Assembly: GCA_002480495.1 (NCBI GenBank)
Contig: DLCG01000005.1
Coordinates: 36,057 to 93,236, forward strand
Reading direction: 5' to 3'
DNA: 57,180 nt
Origin: Rhodobiaceae bacterium UBA7804
Lineage (GTDB): Bacteria; Pseudomonadota; Alphaproteobacteria; Parvibaculales; Parvibaculaceae
Of the stretch, positions 37,657 to 46,559 are shown in pieces. The notes under the pieces are model-generated. The model was not told the origin of the DNA and did no database searches. It worked only from the letters and a program-made list of their open reading frames with translations. The position numbers and the translations under genes are program-made. Position 1 is the first letter of the stretch. Each line of letters begins with the position of its first letter.

Positions 37657-37686
37657 TGATCCGCCGTGCGGGACGCCGCGTAAGCA
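37657..37686 (+). promoter_or_regulatory. ECF11/RpoE promoter of the FAD oxidoreductase-DUF1365 operon
   Basis: TGATCC (37657-37662), 18 bases, then TAAGCA (37681-37686). This agrees with the TGATCC-N18-TAAG pattern of RpoE-dependent promoters in Rhodobacter. The gene starts 34 bases downstream. Confidence 0.8.
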
Positions 37687-37720
37687 AGGCGTTACACGTT
37701 CATTCCCAGAGGTTTGTTTC

Positions 37721-39097
37721 ATGGTTCCCTTCGACGACCGCGCCGCCGAGAATTCCGGGCGGCGCCCCGGCCAGAGGCTCAGGATCGCCGTTGCGGGAAC
37801 CGGGATTTCGGGCCTCTCCGCGGCCTGGCTCCTGTCTTCGCGCCACGATGTGACGGTTTACGAAAAGGAGGACAGGACGGGCGGCCATTCCAACACCGTG
37901 GTTGCGCCCTGCCCCGAAGGCGATGTGCCGGTCGACACCGGGTTCATCGTCTATAACGAGGCGAACTATCCGAACCTCACGGCCCTGTTCGAGCATCTCG
38001 GCGTCGAGACGCAGGCGAGCAACATGTCCTTTGCCGCCTCGCTCGAGACGGGAGGCAAGCGCCGCTTCGAATATTCGGGCGCGGGGCTCAATGGGCTCTT
38101 CGCCGACCGGCGCAACATCGTCTCCCTGCGCATGTGGCGGATGATCGGCGACATACTGAAACTCTATCGCGCGGCGCCTTCGCTCATGTTCGCGGAAGGG
38201 CTCGACGAGAAACCGCTCGGCGAGTTCCTGCGGGAGCAGGGCTATTCTGCGAGCCTGCGAGAAGATCACCTGCTGCCGATGTGCGCGGCGATCTGGTCGC
38301 TGCCGGTCGAGCGCGTCGAACAGTTTCCGGCGCTGGCCTTTCTGCGCTTCTTCGACAATCACGGGCTGATGCGCCTCAAGGGGCGCCCGGTCTGGCGGAC
38401 GGTGACGGGCGGCTCGCGCGAATATGTGAAGAAGCTTTCCGCGCCGCTCAAGGGACGTATCCGGCAGGGCGCGGGCGTTGCCCGGGTCATGCGCGACGCC
38501 GCGGGCGTTACCGTGACCGACACGCGCGGCGCGAGCGAGAGATACGACCACATCGTGATCGCGTCTCACAGCGACGAAGCGTTGGCGATGCTCGGCGATG
38601 CGAGCGAGGCGGAACGGCGGCTTCTGGGCGCGATGCCTTATCAGCGCAACGTCGCCTGGCTGCATTCCGACGAAAGTTTCATGCCGCGCGAGAAGCGCGT
38701 CTGGGCGAGCTGGAACTATATGGGCGGCGGCGCGGGAAGCCCGGTCTGCGTGAGCTACTGGATGAACAGGCTGCAGAACCTTCCGACAGAACGGCAGCTC
38801 TTCGTGACGCTCAATCCGTCGCATGAGCCCGCGCCCGAGACTGTGGTGACGCGGATCGACTACGATCACCCGATCTTCGATGCTGGCGCCTTTGCCGCGC
38901 AGCGCCAGCTCTGGCAGTTGCAGGGTGCGCGCCGGACATGGTTCTGCGGCGCTTATTTCGGCTCCGGGTTCCACGAGGACGGCTTGCAGGCGGGACTTGC
39001 GGTGGCCGAGGAACTCGGCGGTGCGATGCGCCCCTGGGCGGTGGAAAATGCCTCGGGGCGCATTCATCTCCGTCAGCCGGTGAAGGAGGTTGCGTGA
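37721..39097 (+). CDS. FAD-dependent oxidoreductase (amine-oxidase fold), RpoE target
   Basis: This 458-residue flavoprotein has RIAVAGTGISGLSAAWLLS and EKEDRTGGHSNTV, and C-terminal TWFCGAYFGSGFHEDGLQAG. These are signatures of the family commonly found with DUF1365 and cyclopropane-fatty-acid-synthase-like genes. It probably acts on membrane lipids or carotenoids, but the reaction is not settled. The stop overlaps the DUF1365 start (GTGA). The ECF promoter upstream places it in the stress regulon. Confidence 0.85.
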   Translation: MVPFDDRAAENSGRRPGQRLRIAVAGTGISGLSAAWLLSSRHDVTVYEKEDRTGGHSNTVVAPCPEGDVPVDTGFIVYNEANYPNLTALFEHLGVETQASNMSFAASLETGGKRRFEYSGAGLNGLFADRRNIVSLRMWRMIGDILKLYRAAPSLMFAEGLDEKPLGEFLREQGYSASLREDHLLPMCAAIWSLPVERVEQFPALAFLRFFDNHGLMRLKGRPVWRTVTGGSREYVKKLSAPLKGRIRQGAGVARVMRDAAGVTVTDTRGASERYDHIVIASHSDEALAMLGDASEAERRLLGAMPYQRNVAWLHSDESFMPREKRVWASWNYMGGGAGSPVCVSYWMNRLQNLPTERQLFVTLNPSHEPAPETVVTRIDYDHPIFDAGAFAAQRQLWQLQGARRTWFCGAYFGSGFHEDGLQAGLAVAEELGGAMRPWAVENASGRIHLRQPVKEVA

Positions 39098-39903
39098 ACC
39101 GGGAAACGCGGTCGCGGCTTTACGAGGGGCGCGTGTACCACAAGCGCCTGCGCCCGCGCGCTCATGAGCTTTCCTACCGCGTCTTCTACATGCTGATCGA
39201 CCTCGACGAGCTGCCGGAGCTCGAACGGCGCTCGCGTTTCTTCGGATATAACCGGTTCGCGCCGGTGAGTTTTCACGACCGCGATCATGGAGACGGATCG
39301 GGCAGGCCGGTCCGGCAATGGGTGGAGGCGCAACTCACGCGGGCGGGCATCGAGGCGGGTGGGCGCATCGCCGTGCTGAGCTTCCCGCGCATTCTGGGTT
39401 ATGCGTTCAATCCGCTTTCCGTCTATTTCTGCCATCGCGCGGACGGCTCTCTCGCGGCCGTCCTCTACGAGGTGAACAATACGTTCGGCGACCGGCACAG
39501 CTATCTGATCCCTGTTGCGGACGGGGAGGCGGAAACGGTCTCCCAGGAATGCGACAAGGCATTCTATGTCTCGCCCTTCATGGAGGTTGCGGGCCGCTAT
39601 CACTTCAAGCTCGTCCGCCCCGGCGCGCGCTTCGCGATGACGATCCGCGAAAGCGACGGCGATGGCGCGCTGCTTACCGCTTCATTCGCCGGGGAGGCCG
39701 CGCCCTTCAGCGATGGCGCGCTTTTTCGCGCCCTGCTGCGCCATCCGCTGATGACGCTGAAGGTGATCGCGGGCATTCATGTCGAGGCCTTCAAGCTCTG
39801 GCGAAAGGGGTTGAGACTCTCCGAGCGGCCCGCCGCGCCCGCGAGCCCCGTCACCATTGTTCCGTTTCGGGACAAAACAGGCGCCGCGCTTCCGCCCGTG
39901 TAA
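39094..39903 (+). CDS. DUF1365 protein
   Basis: This 269-residue protein starts at GTG with AAGGAGG 6 bases upstream and begins NRETRSRLYEGRVYHKR. Motifs are LSFPRILGYAFNPLSVYFC, YEVNNTFGDRHSY and KAFYVSPFMEV, all typical of DUF1365. This family almost always sits beside the flavoprotein above, in ECF11-controlled loci with a CFA-synthase-like methyltransferase. No methyltransferase follows here. Biochemical function is unknown. Confidence 0.88.
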   Translation: MNRETRSRLYEGRVYHKRLRPRAHELSYRVFYMLIDLDELPELERRSRFFGYNRFAPVSFHDRDHGDGSGRPVRQWVEAQLTRAGIEAGGRIAVLSFPRILGYAFNPLSVYFCHRADGSLAAVLYEVNNTFGDRHSYLIPVADGEAETVSQECDKAFYVSPFMEVAGRYHFKLVRPGARFAMTIRESDGDGALLTASFAGEAAPFSDGALFRALLRHPLMTLKVIAGIHVEAFKLWRKGLRLSERPAAPASPVTIVPFRDKTGAALPPV

Positions 39904-39990
39904 CCCAATCTTAGGGCTCTTCTCTCTATAAAAGGCCGAGTTCAGCCGAGGCTGGCCGCGGCCGGTCCTCGCAGACGCGGAAGAGAAGAC

Positions 39991-42162
39991 GTGACCGAGA
40001 TGGAACCAGGCGAAAGGGAGAGCGCGGCAGGCGCATCGGTGCCGCTTGCACGCTTGCGCGCCCTCGTCGCTTCGCTCCGCGAGGCGGTTTCGAACCGTTT
40101 TCTTTCGCTGCGCGCCAAGGTCGTCAGCCTGCTCACGCTGATCGGCGCAGTGCTCGTCGCGCTTGCAGGCATCTACACGATCTACGATTTCCGCACGAGC
40201 CTCGATCTTCAGGCATGGTCGCGCGCGGCAGGCGTGGGCGATGCCATCATCTATGCCGCGCGCAACGCGGAAACGCTGACAGATCTCGAACCGGTGATCG
40301 ACGCGGTTGCGGGCGCGCCTGGCCTCAAGGGCGCGGCGGTGACGGGACCCGACGGTCTCGTGGCGATCTCCTCGCTTCCTTCATGGAAAGGGAAGCCGCT
40401 CAGCATCGACGTGCCGCTGAAGAAGAACGAGCCGGTGGCCATCGCGCAGCAGAAGCGCCTCGGCGGCTACGGCAGATATCCCGGCGACTACGCCTTCGCG
40501 ATCGACTTCCCGCGCATGGGCGAGCGCGCGACGGTGCTGGTCCGCGTCGATGTGGACCAGCTTGCCTCGCTCAATATCGCCGATGCGTGGAACCTGATGA
40601 TGTGGCTCGTCATCACGGCGATCCTCGCGATCCTTTCCATTTCGCTGCTGCTTCACCGCATCGTCGTCGCGCCCATCGAGGCGCTCAGGCATTTCGCCGA
40701 GAGCGGCGGCAAAGGCAAAGCGGAAGCGGCGGGGCCGGACGACGAGATCGGCGCGGTCGCGCGCGTGCTTTCGGCGTCCTTCCGGGCGCGGAGCGAAGGA
40801 GAAGCGCAGCTCATAACGCTTGCCGCGACGGACGGGCTGACGGGGCTCGGCAATCGTTCGCATTTCAAGTCGCGGCTCATGCAGGATATCGCAGCATGCG
40901 AGCGCGAAGAGGGGCGCAGTGTCGGGGTGATGATCCTCAATCTCGACAATTTCAAGGATGTGAACGACACGCTCGGTCACGATGCGGGCGACCGGCTGCT
41001 GCAGCGGACGGCCGAGATTCTGCGCGGCTGTGCGCGTGACGGCGATACCGTGGCGCGGATCGGCGGCGACGAGTTCGGCGTCATCATGCCGGACATCAAG
41101 AACGCGGACGATGCGCTTCAGCTCGCCAGCCGTCTCGTGCGGGCGGTGGGCACGCCTTTCCGCCTCGGCGCCCAGGAATTGCAGCAGGCGGCCTGTGTGG
41201 GCCTTACGCTCTATCCGCAGGACGGACGCGACGCCGATGTGCTGATCAAGAATGCCGACCTCGCGCTTTCGCGCGCGAAGCAGGAGGGGGCGGGGGCCTG
41301 CGTGCTCTACCGGCACGAACTGCATCTGCGCGCGATCGAAAGAAACACGATCGAGCGCGACCTGCGCACGGCGCTGGCCAGAAACCAGCTCATGCTCTTC
41401 TATCAGCCGAAGGTCGATATCGCGACCGGACGGGTTGTCGGCGCGGAGGCGCTGATCCGCTGGCGGCATGAGGAGCGCGGCTTCGTGCCGCCTTCGCTTT
41501 TCATTCCGGTCGCCGAGCGCAGCGGACTTGTCGTGCCACTGACGAAATGGGTGCTCGACGAAGCCTGCCGCCAGAACCGAGAATGGCAGGATCAGGGATT
41601 GCCGAAAATCGGCGTGGCCGTGAACGTCTCCGCCATCGATCTCAGGCGCACGGATCTCACCGATACGATTGCGAATACGCTGATCCGGCACGGTCTGTCG
41701 CCGAAATTTCTCGAACTGGAAGTCACCGAAAGCATGGTGATGCAGGATGTCGACGTGGTGATCGGAACGCTGCGCCGTCTCCGGAGCCTCGGCATAGGCA
41801 TCGGCATCGACGATTTCGGGACCGGGTATTCCTCGCTCGCTTATCTCAAGCGTTTCCCGGTGAAGCGGCTGAAAATCGACCGCAGCTTCGTTCACGACGT
41901 GGCCGACCGGCGGGACGGCGATGTGATCCCCAAGGTCATCATCGATCTTGCGCATGCGCTCGGCGTGAAGGTCGTCGCTGAAGGCGTCGAGACGGCCGAT
42001 CAGTATGAGCGTCTGCAGGCGCTTGGCTGCGACGAGGTGCAGGGCTATTTCGCCGGCCGTCCCATGCCGGCGGCGGAGTTCGAAGTCTTTCTGCGCAACT
42101 CGCCGGCGGGCGGATTGCGCCGGGCGGAGCGGCCCGCGGCGGCGGGAGGCAGCGCGGCCTGA
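39991..42162 (+). CDS. Membrane-bound GGDEF-EAL protein (cyclic-di-GMP turnover)
   Basis: This 723-residue protein has an N-terminal helix (about residues 42-65), a periplasmic sensor region (66-200), a second helix (203-225) and a HAMP-like linker. A GGDEF domain follows with intact GGDEF near residue 357 and an RDGD inhibitory I-site five residues before it. The EAL domain has EALIRW near 485, DDFGTGYSSL and VAEGVET. Both active sites look complete, so it could make and break cyclic-di-GMP. The start is GTG 39991 or ATG 40000. Confidence 0.92.
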   Translation: MTEMEPGERESAAGASVPLARLRALVASLREAVSNRFLSLRAKVVSLLTLIGAVLVALAGIYTIYDFRTSLDLQAWSRAAGVGDAIIYAARNAETLTDLEPVIDAVAGAPGLKGAAVTGPDGLVAISSLPSWKGKPLSIDVPLKKNEPVAIAQQKRLGGYGRYPGDYAFAIDFPRMGERATVLVRVDVDQLASLNIADAWNLMMWLVITAILAILSISLLLHRIVVAPIEALRHFAESGGKGKAEAAGPDDEIGAVARVLSASFRARSEGEAQLITLAATDGLTGLGNRSHFKSRLMQDIAACEREEGRSVGVMILNLDNFKDVNDTLGHDAGDRLLQRTAEILRGCARDGDTVARIGGDEFGVIMPDIKNADDALQLASRLVRAVGTPFRLGAQELQQAACVGLTLYPQDGRDADVLIKNADLALSRAKQEGAGACVLYRHELHLRAIERNTIERDLRTALARNQLMLFYQPKVDIATGRVVGAEALIRWRHEERGFVPPSLFIPVAERSGLVVPLTKWVLDEACRQNREWQDQGLPKIGVAVNVSAIDLRRTDLTDTIANTLIRHGLSPKFLELEVTESMVMQDVDVVIGTLRRLRSLGIGIGIDDFGTGYSSLAYLKRFPVKRLKIDRSFVHDVADRRDGDVIPKVIIDLAHALGVKVVAEGVETADQYERLQALGCDEVQGYFAGRPMPAAEFEVFLRNSPAGGLRRAERPAAAGGSAA

Positions 42163-42314
42163 TCTGCGCTTCCGCGATTTGACGCAAGGTCGATGCGGCG
42201 CTTTCACCGGCTGCGCGGCACCGCTTTACGAAATCGTTAGGGACGCTAAACTTCCCGCCAGACAATCCAGAACAGTGTGCGGCACGCGAAGCCGCGCCGA
42301 CGGGAGACGGCAGG

Positions 42315-43508
42315 ATGGATCTCGCTTACGGGCCCGAATACGAGGCTTTCCGCGCCGAAGTGCGCGACTTCATTCAGAAGCATGGAGACAAGGCGCCGAA
42401 GCGCTTCGGCGTATCGCGGCCTTCGGAGGAATCGATCGCCTGGCAGAAGCTGCTGATCGAGCACGGTTATGCCGCGCGCACGATTCCGAAGGAATATGGC
42501 GGCTATGGCGCCGAACCCGATATCCTCAAGTCGCGCATCATCGCGGAAGAATTCACGCTCGCGAAACTGCCGATGGGGCTCGCGAACCAGGGCATCTCCA
42601 TGCTCGTTCCGACGCTTCTCGAACTCGGCACGGAAGAGCAGAAGAAGAAGTGGATCGAGCCGACGCTGAAAGGCGAGGTGGTCTGGTGTCAGGGCTATTC
42701 GGAGCCGGGCTCGGGCTCGGATCTTGCCTCGCTCCAGACCAGGGCCAAGGAAGACGGCGACGACTTCATCATCAACGGACAGAAGATCTGGACGTCGACC
42801 GCTCATGCCGCCGACATGATCTTCTGCCTCGTGCGGACGGAACCGGACGCGAAGAAGCATGAAGGCATCTCCTATCTCATCTTCTCGATGAAGACGCCGG
42901 GCATCGAGGTGCGGCCGCTCAAGACCATGACCGGCCATGCCGAGTTCAACGAAGTCTTCTTCACCGATGTACGCGTGCCGCAGAAGGACATCGTCGCCGG
43001 GCGCGGGCAGGGCTGGTATGTCGCGAACGCCACGCTGAAGCATGAGCGTGGCATGCTGGGCGACCCGAACCAGGCGGGAACGCGGCTCAAGGAAATCGTG
43101 GACCTCATGCATGAGGAGACGGTGGACGGGATGAGGCTCATCGATCACCCGGTCTATCGCGACCGTCTGATGCAGCTTCAGGCGCGCGTCTTCGCGATGC
43201 AGTTCCATGGGCTTCGCCTGCTCACCGCCACCTCAAAGAAGGAAGATCCGGGCATTGCGCGGCTCATCGTGAAGCTGCAGGGCTGCGAACTCAATCACCA
43301 GCTCGCCGCGCTCGCCATCGATGCGCTGGGAGAGATCGGCGTGCTCTACGGCAACAGCCCGCATCTCAGGGCGCATGGAAGCTGGCAACATCGCTACATG
43401 TTCGACCTCGGTCTCATCATCGGCGGCGGCACGGCGCAAATTCAGAAGAACATCATCTCGGAACGCGGCCTCGGGATGCCGCGCGAACCGAAGCCTGCGA
43501 AAGCATAA
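42315..43508 (+). CDS. Acyl-CoA dehydrogenase, FAD-binding subunit
   Basis: This 397-residue protein has the full acyl-CoA dehydrogenase plan. An N-terminal helical domain leads to the FAD and substrate segment QGYSEPGSGSDLASLQTR, then INGQKIWTS and C-terminal GGGTAQIQKNIISERGLG. It oxidises an acyl-CoA to the enoyl form and passes electrons to ETF. The second, shorter dehydrogenase gene starts 11 bases after its stop. Paired ACADs of this type often act as heterotetramers on bulky substrates such as steroid or terpenoid side chains. Confidence 0.9.
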   Translation: MDLAYGPEYEAFRAEVRDFIQKHGDKAPKRFGVSRPSEESIAWQKLLIEHGYAARTIPKEYGGYGAEPDILKSRIIAEEFTLAKLPMGLANQGISMLVPTLLELGTEEQKKKWIEPTLKGEVVWCQGYSEPGSGSDLASLQTRAKEDGDDFIINGQKIWTSTAHAADMIFCLVRTEPDAKKHEGISYLIFSMKTPGIEVRPLKTMTGHAEFNEVFFTDVRVPQKDIVAGRGQGWYVANATLKHERGMLGDPNQAGTRLKEIVDLMHEETVDGMRLIDHPVYRDRLMQLQARVFAMQFHGLRLLTATSKKEDPGIARLIVKLQGCELNHQLAALAIDALGEIGVLYGNSPHLRAHGSWQHRYMFDLGLIIGGGTAQIQKNIISERGLGMPREPKPAKA

Positions 43509-43519
43509 GGAGCGGGAAC

Positions 43520-44617
43520 ATGGAATTCGGACTGTCGGAAGACCAGAAACTGCTCCAGGAAAGCGTGCGCGGCACGCTTGAGAAAGTATCGCCGCTGGAG
43601 CGCGTGCGTGCGGCCGCGGAGAAAGGCGAGACGGAGGCCGCCGATATCGCACAGGCGCTCGCCGATCTCGGCGTCTTCGGCATGATGGTGCCGGAGCGCC
43701 ATGGCGGCATGGGCATGGCGCTGCTCGATGCGGCGCTCGTCGCCGAGATGCTCGGACGTCATGTCGCGCCGGCGGGTTTCATCGCGACGGCCGTAATGGC
43801 GCCGCTCGCGATCGCGGGAGCGGGTTCGGAAGCGCAACAGGAGAAATGGCTGCCGAAACTCGCAAGCGGCGAGGCGAAGGCGGGTGTCGCCATTGCCGAG
43901 GCGGCATCGGGCGCGCGCGAGGGCGCGGGCGTGACGGCCTCCGGCGGCAAGCTCAACGGCAAGTCGCTTTTCGCGCTGGAGGCGGAAAACGCCGACATCA
44001 TCGTCGTTGCCGACAAGGCGGGTGCGCTTCACCTGGTCAGCGGCGATGCGAAGGGGCTGACAAGAATTCAACTCACTTCCATCGACCTGACGCGCGGCCT
44101 CACCGAGCTTCAGTTCGACAATGTGGAGGCGGAAGCGCTTTCTTCCGGAGACGCCGCGGCCACGCTTCGGCGCATGGTCGATGCGGGCCGGGTGATGCTT
44201 GCCGCGGATACGCTCGGCGCCGGATGGATGATGATCGAAAAGGCGGTGGCTTATGCGGGCGAGCGCAAGCAGTTCAATCGCGTCATCGGTTCCTTCCAGG
44301 CCGTGAAGCATATGTGTGCCGAAATGGCGGCGGAACTCGAGCCCTGCCGTTCGCTCATCTGGTATGCGGCGCATGCTTTCGATGCGATGCCGGAGGAAGC
44401 GGGCCTGATGGCCGCGCATGCCAAGGCGCATACGGCGGAGATGGGCCGGTTCGTCGCGCGGACGGCGACCGAAGTCCATGGCGGCATGGGCTTCACCGAC
44501 CTTCTCGGCCTTCACTACTGGTTCAAGCGGATCGGTCTCGACCGTCAGTTGCTGGGTTCGCCGGAGCGCCTGCGCCACGAGGCGGCGGTTTTGCAGGGTT
44601 GGGCGGCGGCGGACTAG
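43520..44617 (+). CDS. Acyl-CoA dehydrogenase-like partner subunit
   Basis: This 365-residue ACAD-fold protein is preceded by AAGGAGC. In the middle domain the usual EPGSGSD-type loop is replaced by AEAASGAREGAGVT, while C-terminal HGGMGFTDLLGLHYWFKR is kept. That pattern suits the non-equivalent subunit of an alpha2-beta2 acyl-CoA dehydrogenase rather than an independent enzyme. The assignment as partner of the preceding gene is inferred from adjacency and this asymmetry. Confidence 0.82.
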   Translation: MEFGLSEDQKLLQESVRGTLEKVSPLERVRAAAEKGETEAADIAQALADLGVFGMMVPERHGGMGMALLDAALVAEMLGRHVAPAGFIATAVMAPLAIAGAGSEAQQEKWLPKLASGEAKAGVAIAEAASGAREGAGVTASGGKLNGKSLFALEAENADIIVVADKAGALHLVSGDAKGLTRIQLTSIDLTRGLTELQFDNVEAEALSSGDAAATLRRMVDAGRVMLAADTLGAGWMMIEKAVAYAGERKQFNRVIGSFQAVKHMCAEMAAELEPCRSLIWYAAHAFDAMPEEAGLMAAHAKAHTAEMGRFVARTATEVHGGMGFTDLLGLHYWFKRIGLDRQLLGSPERLRHEAAVLQGWAAAD

Positions 44618-44696
44618 GCCACTTAAAGAGGGGCTTGTCTTCCGGCCGGGGCGGGCGTCATATGCGCGGCGTCCGTTCTCCTTTTCCGGTTCTCAC

Positions 44697-44975
44697 ATGA
44701 GCCTCATCGGTTATGTCGCCGCCTTCCTCACCACATTCGCCTTTCTGCCCCAGGCGCTGAAGACCATCAGGACGAGGGATACGGGGGGCCTTTCGCTCGC
44801 CATGTATGCCTGCCTGACGGTCGGCATCTTTTTCTGGCTGCTGCACGGCATTCATCAGCGCGATATGGCGCTTATCGGCGCCAATGCGGTGACGCTCCTT
44901 CTCGCCTTTCCGATCTTTCTGATCGTTCTGGGGAATGCGCGGGCGGCGCGGCGGAACGCGGAAAAAGATAAATAG
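44697..44975 (+). CDS. SemiSWEET-family transporter
   Basis: This 92-residue protein has three helices with the PQ-loop motif FLPQALKTIRTRDTGGLS in the first loop and the conserved Asn in GANAVTLLLAFP. SemiSWEETs dimerise to carry sugars across the inner membrane. The stop codon lies inside a 24-bp palindrome that controls the next gene. No strong ribosome-binding site is visible before the ATG. Confidence 0.85.
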   Translation: MSLIGYVAAFLTTFAFLPQALKTIRTRDTGGLSLAMYACLTVGIFFWLLHGIHQRDMALIGANAVTLLLAFPIFLIVLGNARAARRNAEKDK

Positions 44976-44991
44976 ACTCCAGTCTATTTAT
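44968..44991 (+). promoter_or_regulatory. TetR-type operator palindrome before the zinc alcohol dehydrogenase
   Basis: ATAAATAGACT (44968-44978) and AGTCTATTTAT (44981-44991) form a perfect 11-bp inverted repeat with a CC centre. The TAGACT/AGTCTA core looks like a TetR-family operator. No TetR gene lies in the window. Confidence 0.7.
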
Positions 44992-45058
44992 TTACTTGCG
45001 CGGGACGGCCGCGCCTGCTTGCATACCGGCCAAACAGAACAAGCCGGAGGTCTTCCCC

Positions 45059-46153
45059 ATGCGCGCTGCCATTTTCCGCAACGGCGATCTCGTCGCCGAC
45101 GAGATGCCCGAACCCCAGCCCCAGGCGGGGCAGGTGCTGGTAAAGACGCTTGCCTGCGGCATTTGCGGCTCGGACCTTCACGCCTTCCATCATGCCGACA
45201 AGATGGTGGAACAGGCGAAGCGCTCCGGTTCGAGCTTCGGCATGGACACGAAGAAGGACATCGTGTTCGGGCATGAATTCTGCGCCGAAATCCTGGATCA
45301 CGGGCCCGCTACCGAGAAGAAGCTGAAGCCCGGCACGCGCGTCTGTTCCATGCCCCTCGCGATCACGATGAATGGCGATAAGGCGAAGGTGGATCCGGTC
45401 GGCTATTCGAACACCATGCCCGGCGGCTTCGCCGAACAGATGATCCTCAACGAACTCATGCTGCTCGAAGTGCCGAACGGGCTGCCGACGGAACAGGCGG
45501 CGCTGACGGAACCGATGGCGGTCGGCTGGCATGCGGTCGAGAAAGCCAATCTCACGAAGGACGATATTCCGCTCGTGATCGGCTGCGGACCGGTCGGCCT
45601 CGCCGTCATCGCGGGGCTCAAGATCAAGGGCGTGCATCCGATCATCGCGGCAGATTTCAGCCCCGCGCGGCGCAAGCTCGCCGAACAGATGGGTGCCGAC
45701 ATCGTGCTCGACCCGAAAGTCGAGGCGCCCTATGCGCGCTGGACCAGGGAAGCGACGCCGGAGGGCTACGACCCCGAGAACATCATGACGCTACTCGGCA
45801 TGGGCCCCAAGATGCGGCCGGGCGTCATCTTCGAATGCGTGGGCGTGCCGGGCGTGATCCAGCAGATCTTCGAAGGCGCTCCGAAAAATGCGCGTGTGGT
45901 CGTGGTCGGCGTCTGCATGGAACAGGACCGGTTCGAACCGTTCTTCGGGATCAACAAGGAACTGAACGTGCAGTTCGTGCTTGGCTACACGCCGGAGGAA
46001 TTCGCGCTGACGCTTCACCATCTGGCCGAGGGCAAGATCGACGGCTCGCCGCTGGTGACGGGCAAGGTGGGCGTCGAAGGCGTGAAGGAAGCCTTCACCG
46101 AACTCGGCAATCCGGAGAAGCACGCGAAGATTCTCGTCGAACCCTGGCGCTGA
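45059..46153 (+). CDS. Zinc-dependent alcohol dehydrogenase (MDR family)
   Basis: This 364-residue medium-chain dehydrogenase has the catalytic-zinc motif CGICGSDLHAFHH, the GHEFCAE segment, and VIGCGPVGLAVIAG for NAD(P). The four-cysteine structural-zinc lobe of classical ADHs is absent. CGGAGG precedes the ATG. Its promoter region contains the 24-bp palindrome, so repression by a TetR-type regulator encoded elsewhere is likely. Substrate unknown. Confidence 0.9.
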   Translation: MRAAIFRNGDLVADEMPEPQPQAGQVLVKTLACGICGSDLHAFHHADKMVEQAKRSGSSFGMDTKKDIVFGHEFCAEILDHGPATEKKLKPGTRVCSMPLAITMNGDKAKVDPVGYSNTMPGGFAEQMILNELMLLEVPNGLPTEQAALTEPMAVGWHAVEKANLTKDDIPLVIGCGPVGLAVIAGLKIKGVHPIIAADFSPARRKLAEQMGADIVLDPKVEAPYARWTREATPEGYDPENIMTLLGMGPKMRPGVIFECVGVPGVIQQIFEGAPKNARVVVVGVCMEQDRFEPFFGINKELNVQFVLGYTPEEFALTLHHLAEGKIDGSPLVTGKVGVEGVKEAFTELGNPEKHAKILVEPWR

Positions 46154-46182
46154 CGCGCCTTTCCGGGCGCGGCCAGCGAGCT

Positions 46183-46533
46183 TCAGGGAAGCTTGCTGCC
46201 GTTTACCCGCTCGACGGGAATGGCATCGAGATCGATATTCTCGATGCAGCGTATGTTGACGGTCCAGAGTTCCGGTGCGGTTCGCGGCCGCCGGAACGGT
46301 TGTATGCCGCAGACCGGGCAGAAATAGTCCTTCGCCGTGTGCGTGTGAAACGTATAGACCGCGAGTTCCTCAAGCGGCGTCAGCAGGCGGAAATCTTCCG
46401 GCTTCACCCGATGGTTGAGAGCGCCGCGGCGCCTGCACATGGAGCAGTCGCAGACGCGGACATGATCGAGGTCGGTGTCGATTTCGAATCTCACCCGCCC
46501 GCAATGGCATGAGCCGCGATAGGTCTGCTTCAT
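46183..46533 (-). CDS. GFA/CENP-V zinc-domain protein
   Basis: This 116-residue protein has the zinc-binding pattern CHCGRVRF, CDCSMC and CPVCGIQPF of glutathione-dependent formaldehyde-activating-enzyme-like (GFA) proteins. The family is diverse, so a reaction cannot be assigned. The gene lies 26 bases after a glutathione S-transferase gene in the same direction, which supports a glutathione link. Confidence 0.82.
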   Translation of the reverse strand: MKQTYRGSCHCGRVRFEIDTDLDHVRVCDCSMCRRRGALNHRVKPEDFRLLTPLEELAVYTFHTHTAKDYFCPVCGIQPFRRPRTAPELWTVNIRCIENIDLDAIPVERVNGSKLP

Positions 46534-46559
46534 TTCATACGGCCCTTTCCGGAGGAGTC

